Positions 8,511 through 19,015 of a DNA stretch of 64,000 nucleotides are shown here, one piece after another. Location: positions 62,001 through 126,000 of the forward strand of contig CAVVSR010000009.1 of the NCBI GenBank assembly GCA_963750935.1, read 5' to 3'. The position numbers and the translations under genes were made by a program. The notes beneath the pieces were generated by a model, which was given only the letters and a program-made list of their open reading frames with translations, was not told where the DNA came from and made no database searches. Origin of the DNA: JACCXG01 sp963750935 (GTDB lineage: Bacteria > Acidobacteriota > Vicinamibacteria > Vicinamibacterales > 2-12-FULL-66-21). Each line of letters opens with the position of its first letter. Positions within the stretch are counted from its first letter, which is position 1.

Positions 8511-11500
8511 ATGCCTATCCGGAGTCAGCTCTCCTGTGGGGCGCTGCTGCTGCTAGTCGCAGTCACATTTTTCAACCCCACGCTTGTCTTCGCCCAGAGC
8601 GGCCTGGCCACGGTGACCGGTATTGTCACTGACAACAGCGGCGGTGCCATCCCTGGGGTCACCGTAACGGCGACCAATCAGGCGACCAACGTCGACTACA
8701 CCGGCGTCACCAGTGCTGCCGGCGCCTTTGTCATCACCAGCGTGCCGATCGGCAGCTATGTCGTGAAGGTCGAGCTGACCGGCTTCAAGAGCGTCCAATC
8801 GACCGTGCAGTTGTCGGCCGCACAAACCGCCCGCGTCGACTTCACGCTCGAGGTTGGCGGCATCGCCGAAAGTATCGAAGTCATCTCCACCGGCGCGGTG
8901 CTGCAAACCGAGAACGCCGTCGTCGGCCAGACGCTGCAGCGCGATCAGATCGAGAAGCTGCCGGTGCAGGGCCGCAACCTGTCGACCGCCGCGCTCTACG
9001 CCCCCGGGGTGACGACGCCCAATCCGAGCTCGTTCAACAGCCTGAAGAACACCGGCGGCGGCCGGCCCTACGTCAACGGCCAGCGCGAACAGGCGAACAA
9101 CTTCATGCTCGACGGCGTCGACATGAACGACGCCATCGACAACCTGATCGCCTACCAGCCCAGCCCGGACGCGGTGGAGCAGGTCAGTGTCGAAACCAAC
9201 AACTACTCGCCCGAGCTCGGCAACGTCGCCGGAGCGATCATCAACATGGTCATCAAGTCGGGAAGCAACAACATCCGCGGCAACGGCTTCTACTACTGGC
9301 GCGACAACGAGCTGGCGGCGACGCCGTGGGCGACCAACCGGGCCGGCGGCCGTAAATCGGATTTCAGCCGCAAGATCTTCGGCGGCACCGTTGGCGGGCC
9401 GATCGTCAAGAACCAGCTGTTCTTCTTCGCCGACTACCAGGGTGGACGCCAGAAGTCGCCGCCGGCCGATTCGTTCACGACGGTGCTCCCCGACGCCTGG
9501 CGCAACGGCGATCTGAGCAGTCTCCTCGCGGCGAGCACGCCGATTGTCGTCTACGATCCGCAGACTGGCCAGCCGTTCCAGAACAACCAGATTCCGGTCG
9601 GCCGCTTCAGCCAGTTCGTGCGTAACCTGCTGGCCAACGAGACCCTCTATCCGCGGGCCAACGTCAGCCGTGCCATTGAGCGACTTCCGCAACAACTATC
9701 TGGGCAAGAGCGCTTCCCGGGAACAGACCAACCAGTTCGACGTCAAGGTCGACTGGAACGCCTCGACCTCCGACAAGGTCTACGTGCGCTACTCCAGGCA
9801 GTCGCACGAATCGCGCACCGAAGAGACCGCCATGCCGCTGCTCTACGGCAGCTTCAGCGAGAACCCGTTCTGGAGCGTCGGCGCCAACTGGAACCGCATC
9901 ATCGGCACCGGCCTCGTCAACGACCTGCTGGTCGGCTACAACGACAACTCGTTCAACAACGTACCGCTCGACTTGCGCGACCTCGGTCCGTTGAACAACC
10001 AGCTGGGCATCGGCGGGTCGCAGCCGATTGACGGCCTCACCGAGGTGCGCATCGGCAATAACGTGACGAGCGTCGGCACGACCGGCGGCGCCAGCAATAC
10101 CAACAACGGCCTGTTCCAGATCAACGAGCGCCTGACCTGGCTGAAGGGCCGCCACACGCTGAAGTTCGGCGGGTCGTGGAACTACTACGTGATGGATCGT
10201 TACTACGCCGGCAACAACGGCGTCCTCGGCTACATCGCCTACGGCGGTTCCTACACCAGGGCCCCCAACGCCTCGACCGGCGGCGCGGCGGTTGCCGACT
10301 TCCTCCTCGATCAGGTGTCGGAGGCAAGGGCCGCGGCTCGCTGTCCGAGCCGTGGACGCACCTGCAGCACCGCACCGCGCTCTACGTCGCCGACGACCTC
10401 AAAGCGACCGACAACCTGACCCTCAACCTCGGTCTGCGCTGGGGCTACACGTCAACGCTCGTCGAAAAGGACGATCGCCAGGCCAACTTCTCGCTGGTCA
10501 ACGCCGAGCAGCAGCTGGCCGGCCAGAACGGCAACAGCCGCGCGCTCTACGAGCCGTACTACAAGGGCTGGGAGCCACGCCTCGGCTTCGCGTATCGCCC
10601 GAGCGACCGCTGGGTGTTCCGTGGCGGCTACGGCATCACTCAATACATGGAAGGCACCGGCGCCAACCTGCGCCTGCCGCTGAACCCGCCGTTCTTCTTC
10701 GAGTCCCAGATCGATTACGCGCCGCCAGGACAGGCCAGCACCATCGCCACCGGGTTCGAAGGGCTGCAGGCGCTGGACCGGCCATCCGGCCAGCTCCGCG
10801 CCTGGGATCCGAACCTGCGGCCGCAGTTCACGCAGCAGTGGAACGCCTACGCCGAGTACTTGCTGGGCTCGCGCTCGTCGATCAATGTCGGATTTGTCGG
10901 CAGCAAGTCGAAATACCTCGTGACGCCGATCGAGGGCAACCAGCCGCTGCCCGGCACCGGCCCGGCGAGCACCTGGCTGCCGCTCCAGCAGCGACGGCCT
11001 CTCTTCGCCTTCAATCCCCTGATCACCAACATCAGCACGACCGCCTCGCGCGGCCGCGGCGACTACAAGGCGCTGCAGACGACGTTCAAACAGCGGCTGT
11101 GGAAGGGTCTCGACTTCCTGGCCAATTACACGCTGGGCGAGGCCAACTCCAACAACCTCGGCTACTACGGTTCGGGCGGCGTCGCCTCCGAGGGCGCCTA
11201 CCCGGTCAACAGCAACGACATCGAGGCCAATTACGGCCCGGCGTTCTTCGACGCGCGGCACATCTTCTCGCTGGCCGGCAGCTACGAGCTGCCGTTCGGC
11301 AAGGATCGGCCGTTCGGCACGAACTGGAACCGCGCCCTCGACGCCGTGGCCGGCGGCTGGGATGTGAGCTTTGCCGTTACCGCGCACAGCGGCTTTCCGA
11401 TCACCGTCCAGGACAGCTCGAACCCGTCGCTACAGGCGACGCGCTCGACGGTGTGGCCTGACCTGATCGGCGATCCGGTGCCGGCCGATCAGAACCTGAC

Positions 11501-11792
11501 CCGCTGGCTCAATCGCGACGCCTTCCGCCCGGCCGCCCTCGGCACGTTCGGCAACGCCGGCGTCGGCATCGTCCGCGCTCCTGGATACTGGAACGTCGAC
11601 ATGTCGATGTCCAAGCGCATCAACACGGTGGCACACCACTACTTGATGTTCCGGATCGAGGCGTTCAACCTGCTCAACCATCCGAACTTCGGCCCGCCGG
11701 ATCGCAACATCCAGAGCCAGACGTTCGGCACGATCACCAGCACTGCCGGCGACGCCCGTGTGGTTCAGCTGGCGCTGAAATACGCCTTCTAG
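8511..11792 (+). CDS. Oar-like TonB-dependent receptor (first copy), two frameshifts
   Basis: Outer-membrane receptor of about 1,090 residues. A signal peptide (LLLLVAVTFFNPTLVFAQ) is followed by a carboxypeptidase-regulatory-like domain (TVTGIVTDNSGGAIPGVTV...GSYVVKVELTGF). Next comes a plug domain (LPVQGRNLSTAALYAPGV, LDGVDMNDA) and a long barrel rich in aromatic strands ending in ALKYAF. The frame shifts by +1 near 9668 (into LSDFRNNYLGKSAS) and back near 10322 (into GKGRGSLSEPWTHLQH); both sides align as one receptor, so it is annotated as one gene. A good ribosome site (GGAGG) precedes ATG 8511. Imports or displays large substrates; the ligand is unknown. It lies between two paralogous amidohydrolase genes. 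Confidence 0.88.
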
Positions 11793-11969
11793 CAGTCCGT
11801 GGCGTGGCGAGCGCTCGGGGCGCACTGAGCCACGTCGAACGGCGCGAGCGACGGCCTTCGGCCTTGCCGCGCATGCGGCGCGCCCTTGGCCGGGGAGTCG
11901 CGGACCCCGCATACGCGCGGCGCGCGCCTGTGGTGAGACTGTTATCGGCGCGGATGTCAGGAAAGGCGT

Positions 11970-13307
11970 ATGCATCGAATCCGTGTGAAACTCCTTTCCT
12001 TGGCTCCTCTGCTGGCGGCGATCGCCTACGCCGGGACGAGCGCTCAGACACTCGCGCCTTCCCCCCGCCAACAGACCGCCGACTTCGACTTCCTCCTCAA
12101 GGGCGGGCACGTCATCGATCCGCGCAACAAGATCAGCGCGGTGCGCGACGTCGCGGTCAAGGACGGCAAGGTCGCCGCGGTGGCGGCCGACATCGCCGCG
12201 TCGCGCGCGGTCAAGGCCGTGGACGCCTCCGGCCTGGTGATCACGCCGGGACTCATCGACATCCACGTCCACGTCTATCCGGGCGAGAAGAAGAACGACT
12301 ACGCCGGCGGCGACTGGAGCGTCTACCCCGACGGCTTCACGCTGCGCAGCTGCGTGACCACGGTGGCCGACGCCGGCACCTCGGGGTGGCGCACGTTCGA
12401 CGACTTCAAGTCGCGCATCATCGACCAGTCCAAGACCCGCGTCACCGCCTTCCTCAACATCGTCGGCGCCGGCATGGGGTCGGGCGGGATCGAGCAGAAC
12501 CTGGCCGACATGGAGGTCAAGCCGACCGCGGACATGGCCCTCAAGCACAAGGGCCTGGTCGTCGGCATCAAGAGCGCGCACTTCAACGGGCCCGAATGGA
12601 CGCCCTACGAGAAGGCCGAGGAAGTCGGCCGGATCGCCGGCATTCCCGTGATGGTCGACTTCGGCGGGAACGTCCGCGCCAAGCGGTCGCTCGACGATCT
12701 GCTGACGAAGTACTTCCGCCCCGGCGACATCTACACCCACATGTACGGCGGCGTGCGCGGCGAGCAGGACCCCGACACCAAGGGGCCGAGCGCGGCGATG
12801 ATCGCCGGCCGCAAACACGGCGTGCTCTTCGACGTCGGGCACGGCGGCACGAGCTTCCGCTACTCGACGGCGATGCCGCTGATGAAGGCCGGCTTCATCC
12901 CCGACTCGATCTCCACCGACCTGCACACGTCCAGCATGAACTCCGCGATGAAGGACATGCTCAACGTGATGGGCAAGTTCCTGGCGATGGGCATGACGCT
13001 GGACGACGTCATCCTGCGCTCGACGTGGAACCCGGCGAAGTCGATTCAGCTCGAGCAGCTCGGACACCTGACGGTGGGCGCCGCCGGCGACCTGGCGGTG
13101 CTGCGCGTGGAGAAAGGACGGTTTGGCTTCGCGGATCCCGTCGGCGGCCGGATCGACAGCAGCCAGCGGCTGTCGTGCGAGCTGACGGTGCGAAACGGCA
13201 AGGTCGTCTACGACCTCAATGGCCTGACCGCGGATCCCTGGGACACGCTGGCACCCGGTGCGCGCGGCGGCGACCCGCGGTGGGACAACCTTCGCAGCCG
13301 TCGATAG
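11970..13307 (+). CDS. Exported amidohydrolase/deacetylase-family metallohydrolase (second copy)
   Basis: The 445-residue protein is a clear paralogue of the product of 7000-8286: both have LLKGGHVIDPRN, GLIDIHxHV, EQNLADM, VGIK-AH, a VMVDFG strand and a C-terminal ISTDLHT motif. It carries a signal peptide (LLSLAPLLAAIAYAGTSAQ). The Lys in VGIKSAHFNG is the expected metal-bridging residue. Both copies are exported and each is next to a TonB receptor gene, which argues for subfunctional enzymes acting on related substrates. The 177 bases upstream hold GC-rich inverted repeats but no clear promoter. The stop codon lies within a 9-bp tandem repeat. Confidence 0.9.
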   Translation: MHRIRVKLLSLAPLLAAIAYAGTSAQTLAPSPRQQTADFDFLLKGGHVIDPRNKISAVRDVAVKDGKVAAVAADIAASRAVKAVDASGLVITPGLIDIHVHVYPGEKKNDYAGGDWSVYPDGFTLRSCVTTVADAGTSGWRTFDDFKSRIIDQSKTRVTAFLNIVGAGMGSGGIEQNLADMEVKPTADMALKHKGLVVGIKSAHFNGPEWTPYEKAEEVGRIAGIPVMVDFGGNVRAKRSLDDLLTKYFRPGDIYTHMYGGVRGEQDPDTKGPSAAMIAGRKHGVLFDVGHGGTSFRYSTAMPLMKAGFIPDSISTDLHTSSMNSAMKDMLNVMGKFLAMGMTLDDVILRSTWNPAKSIQLEQLGHLTVGAAGDLAVLRVEKGRFGFADPVGGRIDSSQRLSCELTVRNGKVVYDLNGLTADPWDTLAPGARGGDPRWDNLRSRR

Positions 13308-13333
13308 CGTCGATAGCGTCGATAGCGTCGATA
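13301..13333. repeat. 9-bp tandem repeat over the stop codon of the second amidohydrolase
   Basis: TCGATAGCG is repeated three times and followed by a partial TCGATA. The stop TAG (13305-13307) lies in the first unit, so the array begins inside the gene. A copy-number change after the first unit would not alter the protein. It is one of the few arrays here whose unit is not 7 bp. Confidence 0.8.
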
Positions 13334-13411
13334 CGACGTCAGATCGCTTCGGTACCCTGGCTTGGCGTTCCCCCGGCACGTGTGTTCACAGACAGAAAGT
13401 GAGAGCCCGCA

Positions 13412-16400
13412 ATGATGCGTCGCGTATCGTTGGCCACCGTGACCCTCTTCCTCGTGCTCGGCCTGGCATCCGCGGCGCTGGCGCAGCTCGCCTCGCAGAC
13501 GGCGCTGGTCGGCACCGTCAGTGACAGCGGCGGCGGGATCCTGCCCGGCGCCCAGATCGTTGCCGTGAACGTCGGCACGAACGACACCTACGAGACGACG
13601 ACGAACGCGGAGGGCTACTACAACATCCAGTTCGTGCGTCCCGGCCGCTACGACATCACGATCACCATCACCGGCTTCCAGACCTTCAAGGCCACGGGAG
13701 TCGACGTCAACACCAACCAGGTCGTGCGCACCAACGCGACGATGCAGGTCGGCGGCCTGACCGAGTCGGTCAGCGTCGACGCGTCGGCGCAGGTCCTCAA
13801 TACCGACAGCGCGACGGTGTCCGAGACGATCGGCGAGAAGGCGATCGTGGACCTGCCGTTGAGCGGACGGAACGTGTGGAGCCTGGCGAGCACGACTCCT
13901 GGCGTGCTCGGCGGCCTGAACAGCGACATCGGCCTGAGCTTCCGGGGCGCCGGCCAGCGCGAGATCCAGAACAGCCTGGCGCTCGACGGCATCAACTCGT
14001 CGTCCAACCTGCTGGCGGCGACGAGCATGCGGCCGATTGCCGATGCCGTCGAGGAAGTGCAGGTGCAGACCGGCAGCACCTCGGCGGAATACGGCTCCTA
14101 CCTCGGCGTCCACATCAACGTCGTCACCAAGAGCGGCACCAACCGCGCGCGCGGGTCGGTGTTCGAGTACTACCAGGGCGACGCGCTCGACGCGCGCGGC
14201 CACTTCGAGAACCGGGCCAACCCGAAGAATCCGCGGAAGCGCAACCAGTTCGGGTTCCAGATGGACGGACCGGTCGTGATTCCGAAGCTCTACGACGGAC
14301 GCAACAAGACGTTCTTCATGGGCGCCTACGAAGGCGTGCGCGCCGAGGCGCTCTCGACGCCGTTCAACACGGTGCCGACGGCGCAGATGCGCGCCGGTAA
14401 CTTCTCGGAGGTGACCACGACGCAGATCCGGGTGCCGGGCACCGGCGCCGGCACGCCCAATCCGGCGGTGCCCTTCCCCGGCAACATCATCCCGCCGGGC
14501 CTGATCTCGCCGGTGTCGCTGAAACTGCTCGACTACTACCCGGCGACGAACCTGTCGGGCATCACCAACAACCTGCAGGCGCAGAGCGCCAACGACGACA
14601 ACGTCGACCAGCTGCTGCTGCGGGGCGACCAGAACGTCGGCAACAAGGCCAGGCTGTCGCTCCGCTACAACTGGCACGACAGCTACAACAGCAACATCGG
14701 CGCGATCCCGGTGCAGGGCATCACGCAGCCGCGCGTCAACCACAACACGCTGTTCTCCTACACGCACACGCTGCGGCCGACGCTCCACAACGACTTCCGG
14801 ATCGGCTACCACCGCATCGACTTCGACACCCTGAATCACTTCGAAGTGAACGGCATCCCGAGCGCCGGCGCCGACCTCGGCATCCCCGGCTTCGACGGCG
14901 ACGTGCAGTACAGCAACCCGGGTCTGCCGACGGTCAACATCAGCAACTTCAGCGGGCTCGGCCAGGCCGGAACCAACTGGTATCAGTTCGACACCACCTT
15001 CCAGGTCTCGAACGTGATGGCCTACACGGCCGGCTCGCACAACGTCAGGGCCGGGTTCGACCTGCGCCGGCTGACGACCGGCCGGCGCGCGGCGAACAGC
15101 CCGCGCGGCCTGTTCGAGTTCACCGGCGCCTTCACCGGCTACGCGATGGCCGACTTCATGCTCGGGCTGCCGCGCACGGTGATTCCGCCGACCGATCAGA
15201 TCCAGGGCCACGTCGGCGGCTGGCGCAACGGCTTCTTCGTCAACGACGTGTGGCAGGTGACGCGGGACTTCACGGTCAGCCTCGGCCTGCGCTACGAGAA
15301 CAACACGCCGGTGCAGACCTACGAGGGCCTGGCGTCGATGCTCGACACCGACTTCGAGACGATCATCCCGAGCAGCTTCCCGGCCAAGGGCTTCGAGTTC
15401 CACGAGCCGAACAACAAGGACATCGCGCCGCGGCTCGGGGCGACGTACCGGATCGGCGAGAAGACCGTGGTCCGGGCCGGCTTCGGGATCTACTACAACC
15501 CGAACCAGATGAACTCGTTCACGTTCCTCACCAACAACCCGCCGGTCGCGGCGGTGTCCACCTACACGTCCGATCCGGCCAACCCGACGCTCTCGTTCTC
15601 CCAGCCGTTCGGCGTGGCGACGGTGGTGGTGCCGAACATGATCTCGCCGACCCGCGATCTGCCGAACGCGCGCAAGGATCAGTGGAGCTTCGACATCCAG
15701 CGGGAGCTGTGGCGCGGCGCCGCGCTCGATCTCCAGTACGTCGGCTCGCATACCGAGCACCTCGATCGCAGCTTCTACAACAACACGCCGGCGCCCGGTG
15801 CCGGCGCGGTCGATCCGCGGCGTCCCAGCCAGAAGTTCCGCGAGCGCCGCATCATCCAGAACGACCTGGTCGCCGACTACGACGCGGTCAGCGTCATCCT
15901 GCGCAAGCGGATGAGCCACGGCCTCCAGTTCGACGCCCACTACACCTGGTCGAAGACGCGCGACATGGGCACCCACTCGAACGGCGGCGGCCAGACCATG
16001 GACAACTACGACATCGAGCGGGACTACGGCCCGGCGATCTGGGACATCCCGCACCGGTTCGTGGCGAGCTACCTCTACGAGCTGCCGTTCCTGAAGAACT
16101 CGACGAACACGCTGCTGCGGGCCGCGCTGGGCGGCTGGCAGATCGGCGGCATCACGACGCTCCAGAGCGGATCGCCGATCAACGTGACGCTGAACGGGGA
16201 TCCGGCGAACATCGGCATCAACAACCAGCAGCGCCCGAACCTGGTCGGCCCGGTGCCGACGATGAACTGCCAGCCGAACACCACCGGCACCACCGACGTG
16301 GCGCGCCGCGAGCTGATCGACTGCTTCGACCGGTCCGCGTTCGAGAACCCGGCCGCGTTCACGTTCGGCAACGCGCCGCGCAACGTCCTGCGCGGACCGA

Positions 16401-16609
16401 AGAACGTGAGCACCGACCTGTCGTTCATGAAGAACTTCCCGCTCGGCGGCGGCGCCCAGTTCCAGTTCCGCGCCGAGATCTTCAACGCGTTCAACACCGT
16501 GAACTATGGCAACCCCGGCGGGGTGTTCAGCAATACCGCCACGTTCGGCCGGATCAGCTCGGCCGGCGCGATGCGGCAGATGCAGCTGGGAGGGAAGTTT
16601 CTGTTCTGA
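13412..16609 (+). CDS. Oar-like TonB-dependent receptor (second copy), intact
   Basis: The 1,065-residue outer-membrane receptor has the same plan as the first copy. A signal peptide (TLFLVLGLASAALAQ) precedes a carboxypeptidase-regulatory-like domain (ALVGTVSDSGGGILPGAQI...GRYDITITITGF), a plug region (LPLSGRNVWSLASTTPGV, LALDGINSSSN) and a long beta-barrel ending in LGGKFLF. Repeated GLRYENN, FRIGY and FRAEIFNAFN motifs are typical acidobacterial Oar-type barrels. The frame is uninterrupted over 3.2 kb. Start ATG 13412 is followed directly by the signal peptide; ATG 13415 is an equivalent alternative. It follows the second amidohydrolase and precedes an exported PLP enzyme. Confidence 0.93.
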   Translation: MMRRVSLATVTLFLVLGLASAALAQLASQTALVGTVSDSGGGILPGAQIVAVNVGTNDTYETTTNAEGYYNIQFVRPGRYDITITITGFQTFKATGVDVNTNQVVRTNATMQVGGLTESVSVDASAQVLNTDSATVSETIGEKAIVDLPLSGRNVWSLASTTPGVLGGLNSDIGLSFRGAGQREIQNSLALDGINSSSNLLAATSMRPIADAVEEVQVQTGSTSAEYGSYLGVHINVVTKSGTNRARGSVFEYYQGDALDARGHFENRANPKNPRKRNQFGFQMDGPVVIPKLYDGRNKTFFMGAYEGVRAEALSTPFNTVPTAQMRAGNFSEVTTTQIRVPGTGAGTPNPAVPFPGNIIPPGLISPVSLKLLDYYPATNLSGITNNLQAQSANDDNVDQLLLRGDQNVGNKARLSLRYNWHDSYNSNIGAIPVQGITQPRVNHNTLFSYTHTLRPTLHNDFRIGYHRIDFDTLNHFEVNGIPSAGADLGIPGFDGDVQYSNPGLPTVNISNFSGLGQAGTNWYQFDTTFQVSNVMAYTAGSHNVRAGFDLRRLTTGRRAANSPRGLFEFTGAFTGYAMADFMLGLPRTVIPPTDQIQGHVGGWRNGFFVNDVWQVTRDFTVSLGLRYENNTPVQTYEGLASMLDTDFETIIPSSFPAKGFEFHEPNNKDIAPRLGATYRIGEKTVVRAGFGIYYNPNQMNSFTFLTNNPPVAAVSTYTSDPANPTLSFSQPFGVATVVVPNMISPTRDLPNARKDQWSFDIQRELWRGAALDLQYVGSHTEHLDRSFYNNTPAPGAGAVDPRRPSQKFRERRIIQNDLVADYDAVSVILRKRMSHGLQFDAHYTWSKTRDMGTHSNGGGQTMDNYDIERDYGPAIWDIPHRFVASYLYELPFLKNSTNTLLRAALGGWQIGGITTLQSGSPINVTLNGDPANIGINNQQRPNLVGPVPTMNCQPNTTGTTDVARRELIDCFDRSAFENPAAFTFGNAPRNVLRGPKNVSTDLSFMKNFPLGGGAQFQFRAEIFNAFNTVNYGNPGGVFSNTATFGRISSAGAMRQMQLGGKFLF

Positions 16610-16618
16610 GAATCGTGA

Positions 16619-16831
16619 CAACTCCCACGCTCCCGCTGCGCGCTACGTGCGCGCGCTCGGCGAGGCCTCGCCAGAGCTTGCCACGCGATCGACAGGCAAG
16701 CGGCGGCGGGCAACTCCCAACTTCCAGGATCATTCGAGGACGGGATGGAAGTCGACGCGGGCAGGTACGTCGGACGAGGTCAGCCCGCTGGTTCGGTCGA
16801 TTTCCTTGGGAGTTGGGAATTGGAACTTGGA
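16619..16831. repeat. Modular palindromic intergenic repeat, copy 2 (with module A)
   Basis: Contains module A almost identical to copy 1: GGCGAGGCCTCGCC, the stem GCTTGCC...GGCAAGC with a 12-base loop of different sequence, and CGGCGGGCAACTCCCAA. Left end ACTCCCACGCTCCC and right end GGGAGTTGGGAATTGGAAC are degenerate heptamer tracts. It separates the second receptor gene from the PLP enzyme gene. Confidence 0.85.
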
Positions 16832-18462
16832 GTGAACTCACAACGATTCATTTCGGCCGTCGTCACCTGCTCCGCCTCGCGGGACTGTTCGGCGTCGGCT
16901 CGGTCGTCCCGGCAGCCGGCGCGTCGTCGGCGCCGGCGCAGCGCGCCGCCGCGGCCAAGCCGGCGGTCGAGCCGAACGTCTACAAGGCGATCGGCGTCCG
17001 GCCGCTGATCAACTGCCGCGGCACGCTGACGATCATCGGCGGATCGATCGAGCTGCCGGAAGTGCGGGCGGCGAAGAGCGCGGCCAACCAGCAGCACGCG
17101 CACCTCGATGAAGTGATGGAGGCGGTCGGCAAGCGGCTCGCGGAGCTGACCGGCGCCGAGTGGGGCATGGTCAGCGCCGGCTGCGCCGCGGCGATGTCGC
17201 ATGCGACCGCGGCCTGCGTCGCCGGCGGCAATCCCGACCTCCACGTCCGCATCCCGAACCTGGACGGGTTCGCGAAAGACGAGGTGATCATCCCCACCCA
17301 CTCGCGCAACGTCTACGACGCGGCGATCCGGGCGGTCGGCGTGAAGATCGTCGAGGCCGACTCGCCCGAGGCGCTGCAGCTGGCGATCGGCCCGCGCACG
17401 GCGATGATCTACATCTTCGCCGGCCCCAGGAACGACTCCGGGCCGTTCTCGACCGAGGTGATCTGCGGCATCGCCAGGCCGCACAAGGTGCCGGTGTTCG
17501 TGGACGCCGCCGCCGAGACCCTGACGATCCCGAGCATCCACCTCCAGCGCGGCGCGACGCTGGTCGGCTACAGCGGCGGCAAGTACATCCGCGGCCCGCA
17601 GAGCGCCGGGCTGCTGCTCGGCCGCAAGGACCTGGTCAAGGCCGCGTGGGTGCACAGCGCGCCGCATCACGGCTACGCGCGCGCGATGAAGGTCGGCCGC
17701 GAAGAGATGATCGGCATGCTGGCGGCGGTCGAGAACTGGGTGGCGCGCGACCACGCCGCGGAGTGGAAGCAGTGGGTCGCCCGCTGCGAGTTCATCGCCG
17801 ACCGGCTGACCAAGATCCCCGGCGTCACCGCCGTGGTGCAGCGCGAGCCCGGCGCCAGCCTGAGCAACCGCAGCCCGCGCGTGACGATCCGCTGGGAATC
17901 GCAGAAGCTGGGCCTCACCGGCGCGCGCCTGTCGGAGATCCTCGACACCACCGAGCCGCGCATCGCGCTCGGCGGCGGGGGCGGTGGCGGCGGTGGACGC
18001 GGCGGCCAGCCGCAGGCCGGCGATACCGGCATCTCGATCGTCTCCGCGATGATGGCGCCCGGAGACGAGAAGATCGTCGCGGAGCGGATCCACCAGGTGC
18101 TGTCGCAGAAGCACGTCCTGCCGCCGGTCGAGCCCACGGCCCCGCCGGCCGCGACAATCGCCGGACGATGGGACGTGGAGATCACGTATGCCGCCGGCAC
18201 CGGCTCGCATGTCCTGCACCTCCAGCAGACCGGCAACCGGCTCGAGGGCATCCACCAGGGCAACTTCGTCAGCCGCGACATCACCGGCACGATCAACGGC
18301 GACACCATCACGCTCGCCAGCAATGTCGCCGAACGGCACGGCGACGCGCTGTCCTACCGCTTCACCGGCAAGATCAGCGGCGAGACGTTGTCGGGATCGC
18401 TGGACATGGGCGAATATCTCACTGCGACATGGACCGCGCGGCGCCCCCCCGCGCGGGCCTGA
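16832..18462 (+). CDS. Exported SelA-like PLP-dependent enzyme with C-terminal beta-barrel-like extension
   Basis: The core resembles SelA-related PLP enzymes such as D-glucosaminate-6-phosphate ammonia-lyase (DgaE-like). It shows NVYKAIGVRPLINCRGTLT, GAEWGMVSAGCAAAMSHAT, FVDAAAET and the Schiff-base Lys in YSGGKYIRGPQSAGLLLG. Unlike cytosolic relatives it starts with a Tat-like leader, GRRHLLRLAGLFGVGS. A Gly-rich loop (ten consecutive Gly near 17970) interrupts the C-terminal subdomain. An extra domain of about 100 residues (from AGRWDVEITY) has alternating strands like small lipocalin-like barrels. The start is uncertain: the frame has no ATG or GTG near the leader. GTG 16832 in another frame (NSQRFIS) joins if one base is missing near 16850; ATT 16846 is the in-frame alternative. 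Likely makes or cleaves amino acids released by the amidohydrolases. Confidence 0.82.
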
Positions 18463-18466
18463 GTCC

Positions 18467-18494
18467 TTTTGACTTTTGACTTCTGACTTCTGAC
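18467..18494. repeat. Heptamer array, unit TTYTGAC
   Basis: Four tandem 7-bp units, TTTTGAC twice then TTCTGAC twice, lie just before the ribosome site of the RidA gene. The same unit recurs at 40414-40451. Confidence 0.8.
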
Positions 18495-18507
18495 TTCCGA
18501 GAGGCCT

Positions 18508-18985
18508 ATGCCGAACAAGACGCGTCGAACTTTCATCGCTGCCTCGGTACCCGCGCTCGCAATGGCCACCCCGTCGGCCCAGACCGCCGGCCGGCGCCCA
18601 GCGCTCGCCCCGGAAACGCGTCTATCGCAAGATCACGCCGACGTCGAAGACCTTCAAGGGCCAGCCGCTCTACAGCCCCGAAGTGACGTTCGGCAACCTG
18701 GTGTTCGTCTCGGGCAAGGGCGCCGGCGTCAACGCGACCGGCGACGTCACCGCGCAGACCAGGAACGTCCTCGATCAGATCGAAGAATCGCTGAAGATCG
18801 CCGGCTCGTCGATGGACAAGGTGCTGAAGGTCAACGTCTACCTGACCGACATGAAGAACTTCGAGGGGATGAACGCCGCCTACATCGATCGCTTCGGGCC
18901 GGAGCCGCCGGTCCGGACCACGGTGTCGATCACCGCGGTGCCGGACGGCTCACTGGTCGAGATCGACTGCATCGCGCACCTGTAA
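18508..18985 (+). CDS. Exported RidA-family protein, one frameshift
   Basis: RidA proteins hydrolyse reactive enamine/imine intermediates released by PLP enzymes. The C-terminal 110 residues match the family: VTFGNLVFVSGKGAG, a QTRNVLDQIEESLKIAGSS helix, VLKVNVYLTDMKNF, MNAAYIDRFG, and the RTTVSITAVPDGSLVEIDCIA strand with the conserved Arg. A Tat-like leader (TRRTFIAASVPALAMA) precedes it, which is unusual because most RidA proteins are cytosolic. A +1 shift near 18608 (four C where three restore the frame) separates the leader from KRVYRKITPTS. Ribosome site GAGAGG precedes ATG 18508. It follows the SelA-like PLP enzyme by 45 bases, so they are probably co-expressed and co-exported. Confidence 0.85.
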
Positions 18986-19015
18986 GAGAGAGACAGAGAG
19001 ACAAATAGGCCGCGT

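Noticed and set aside
13301..13333. CRISPR-like array
   Set aside because: Units are 9 bp and directly adjacent with no spacers. None of the other arrays in the window has spacers either.
13208..16621. Very long open frame on the minus strand opposite the second TonB receptor
   Set aside because: Its translation is Arg/Val/Asp-rich without motifs, and the opposite strand encodes a full, intact receptor. High GC content keeps antisense frames open.
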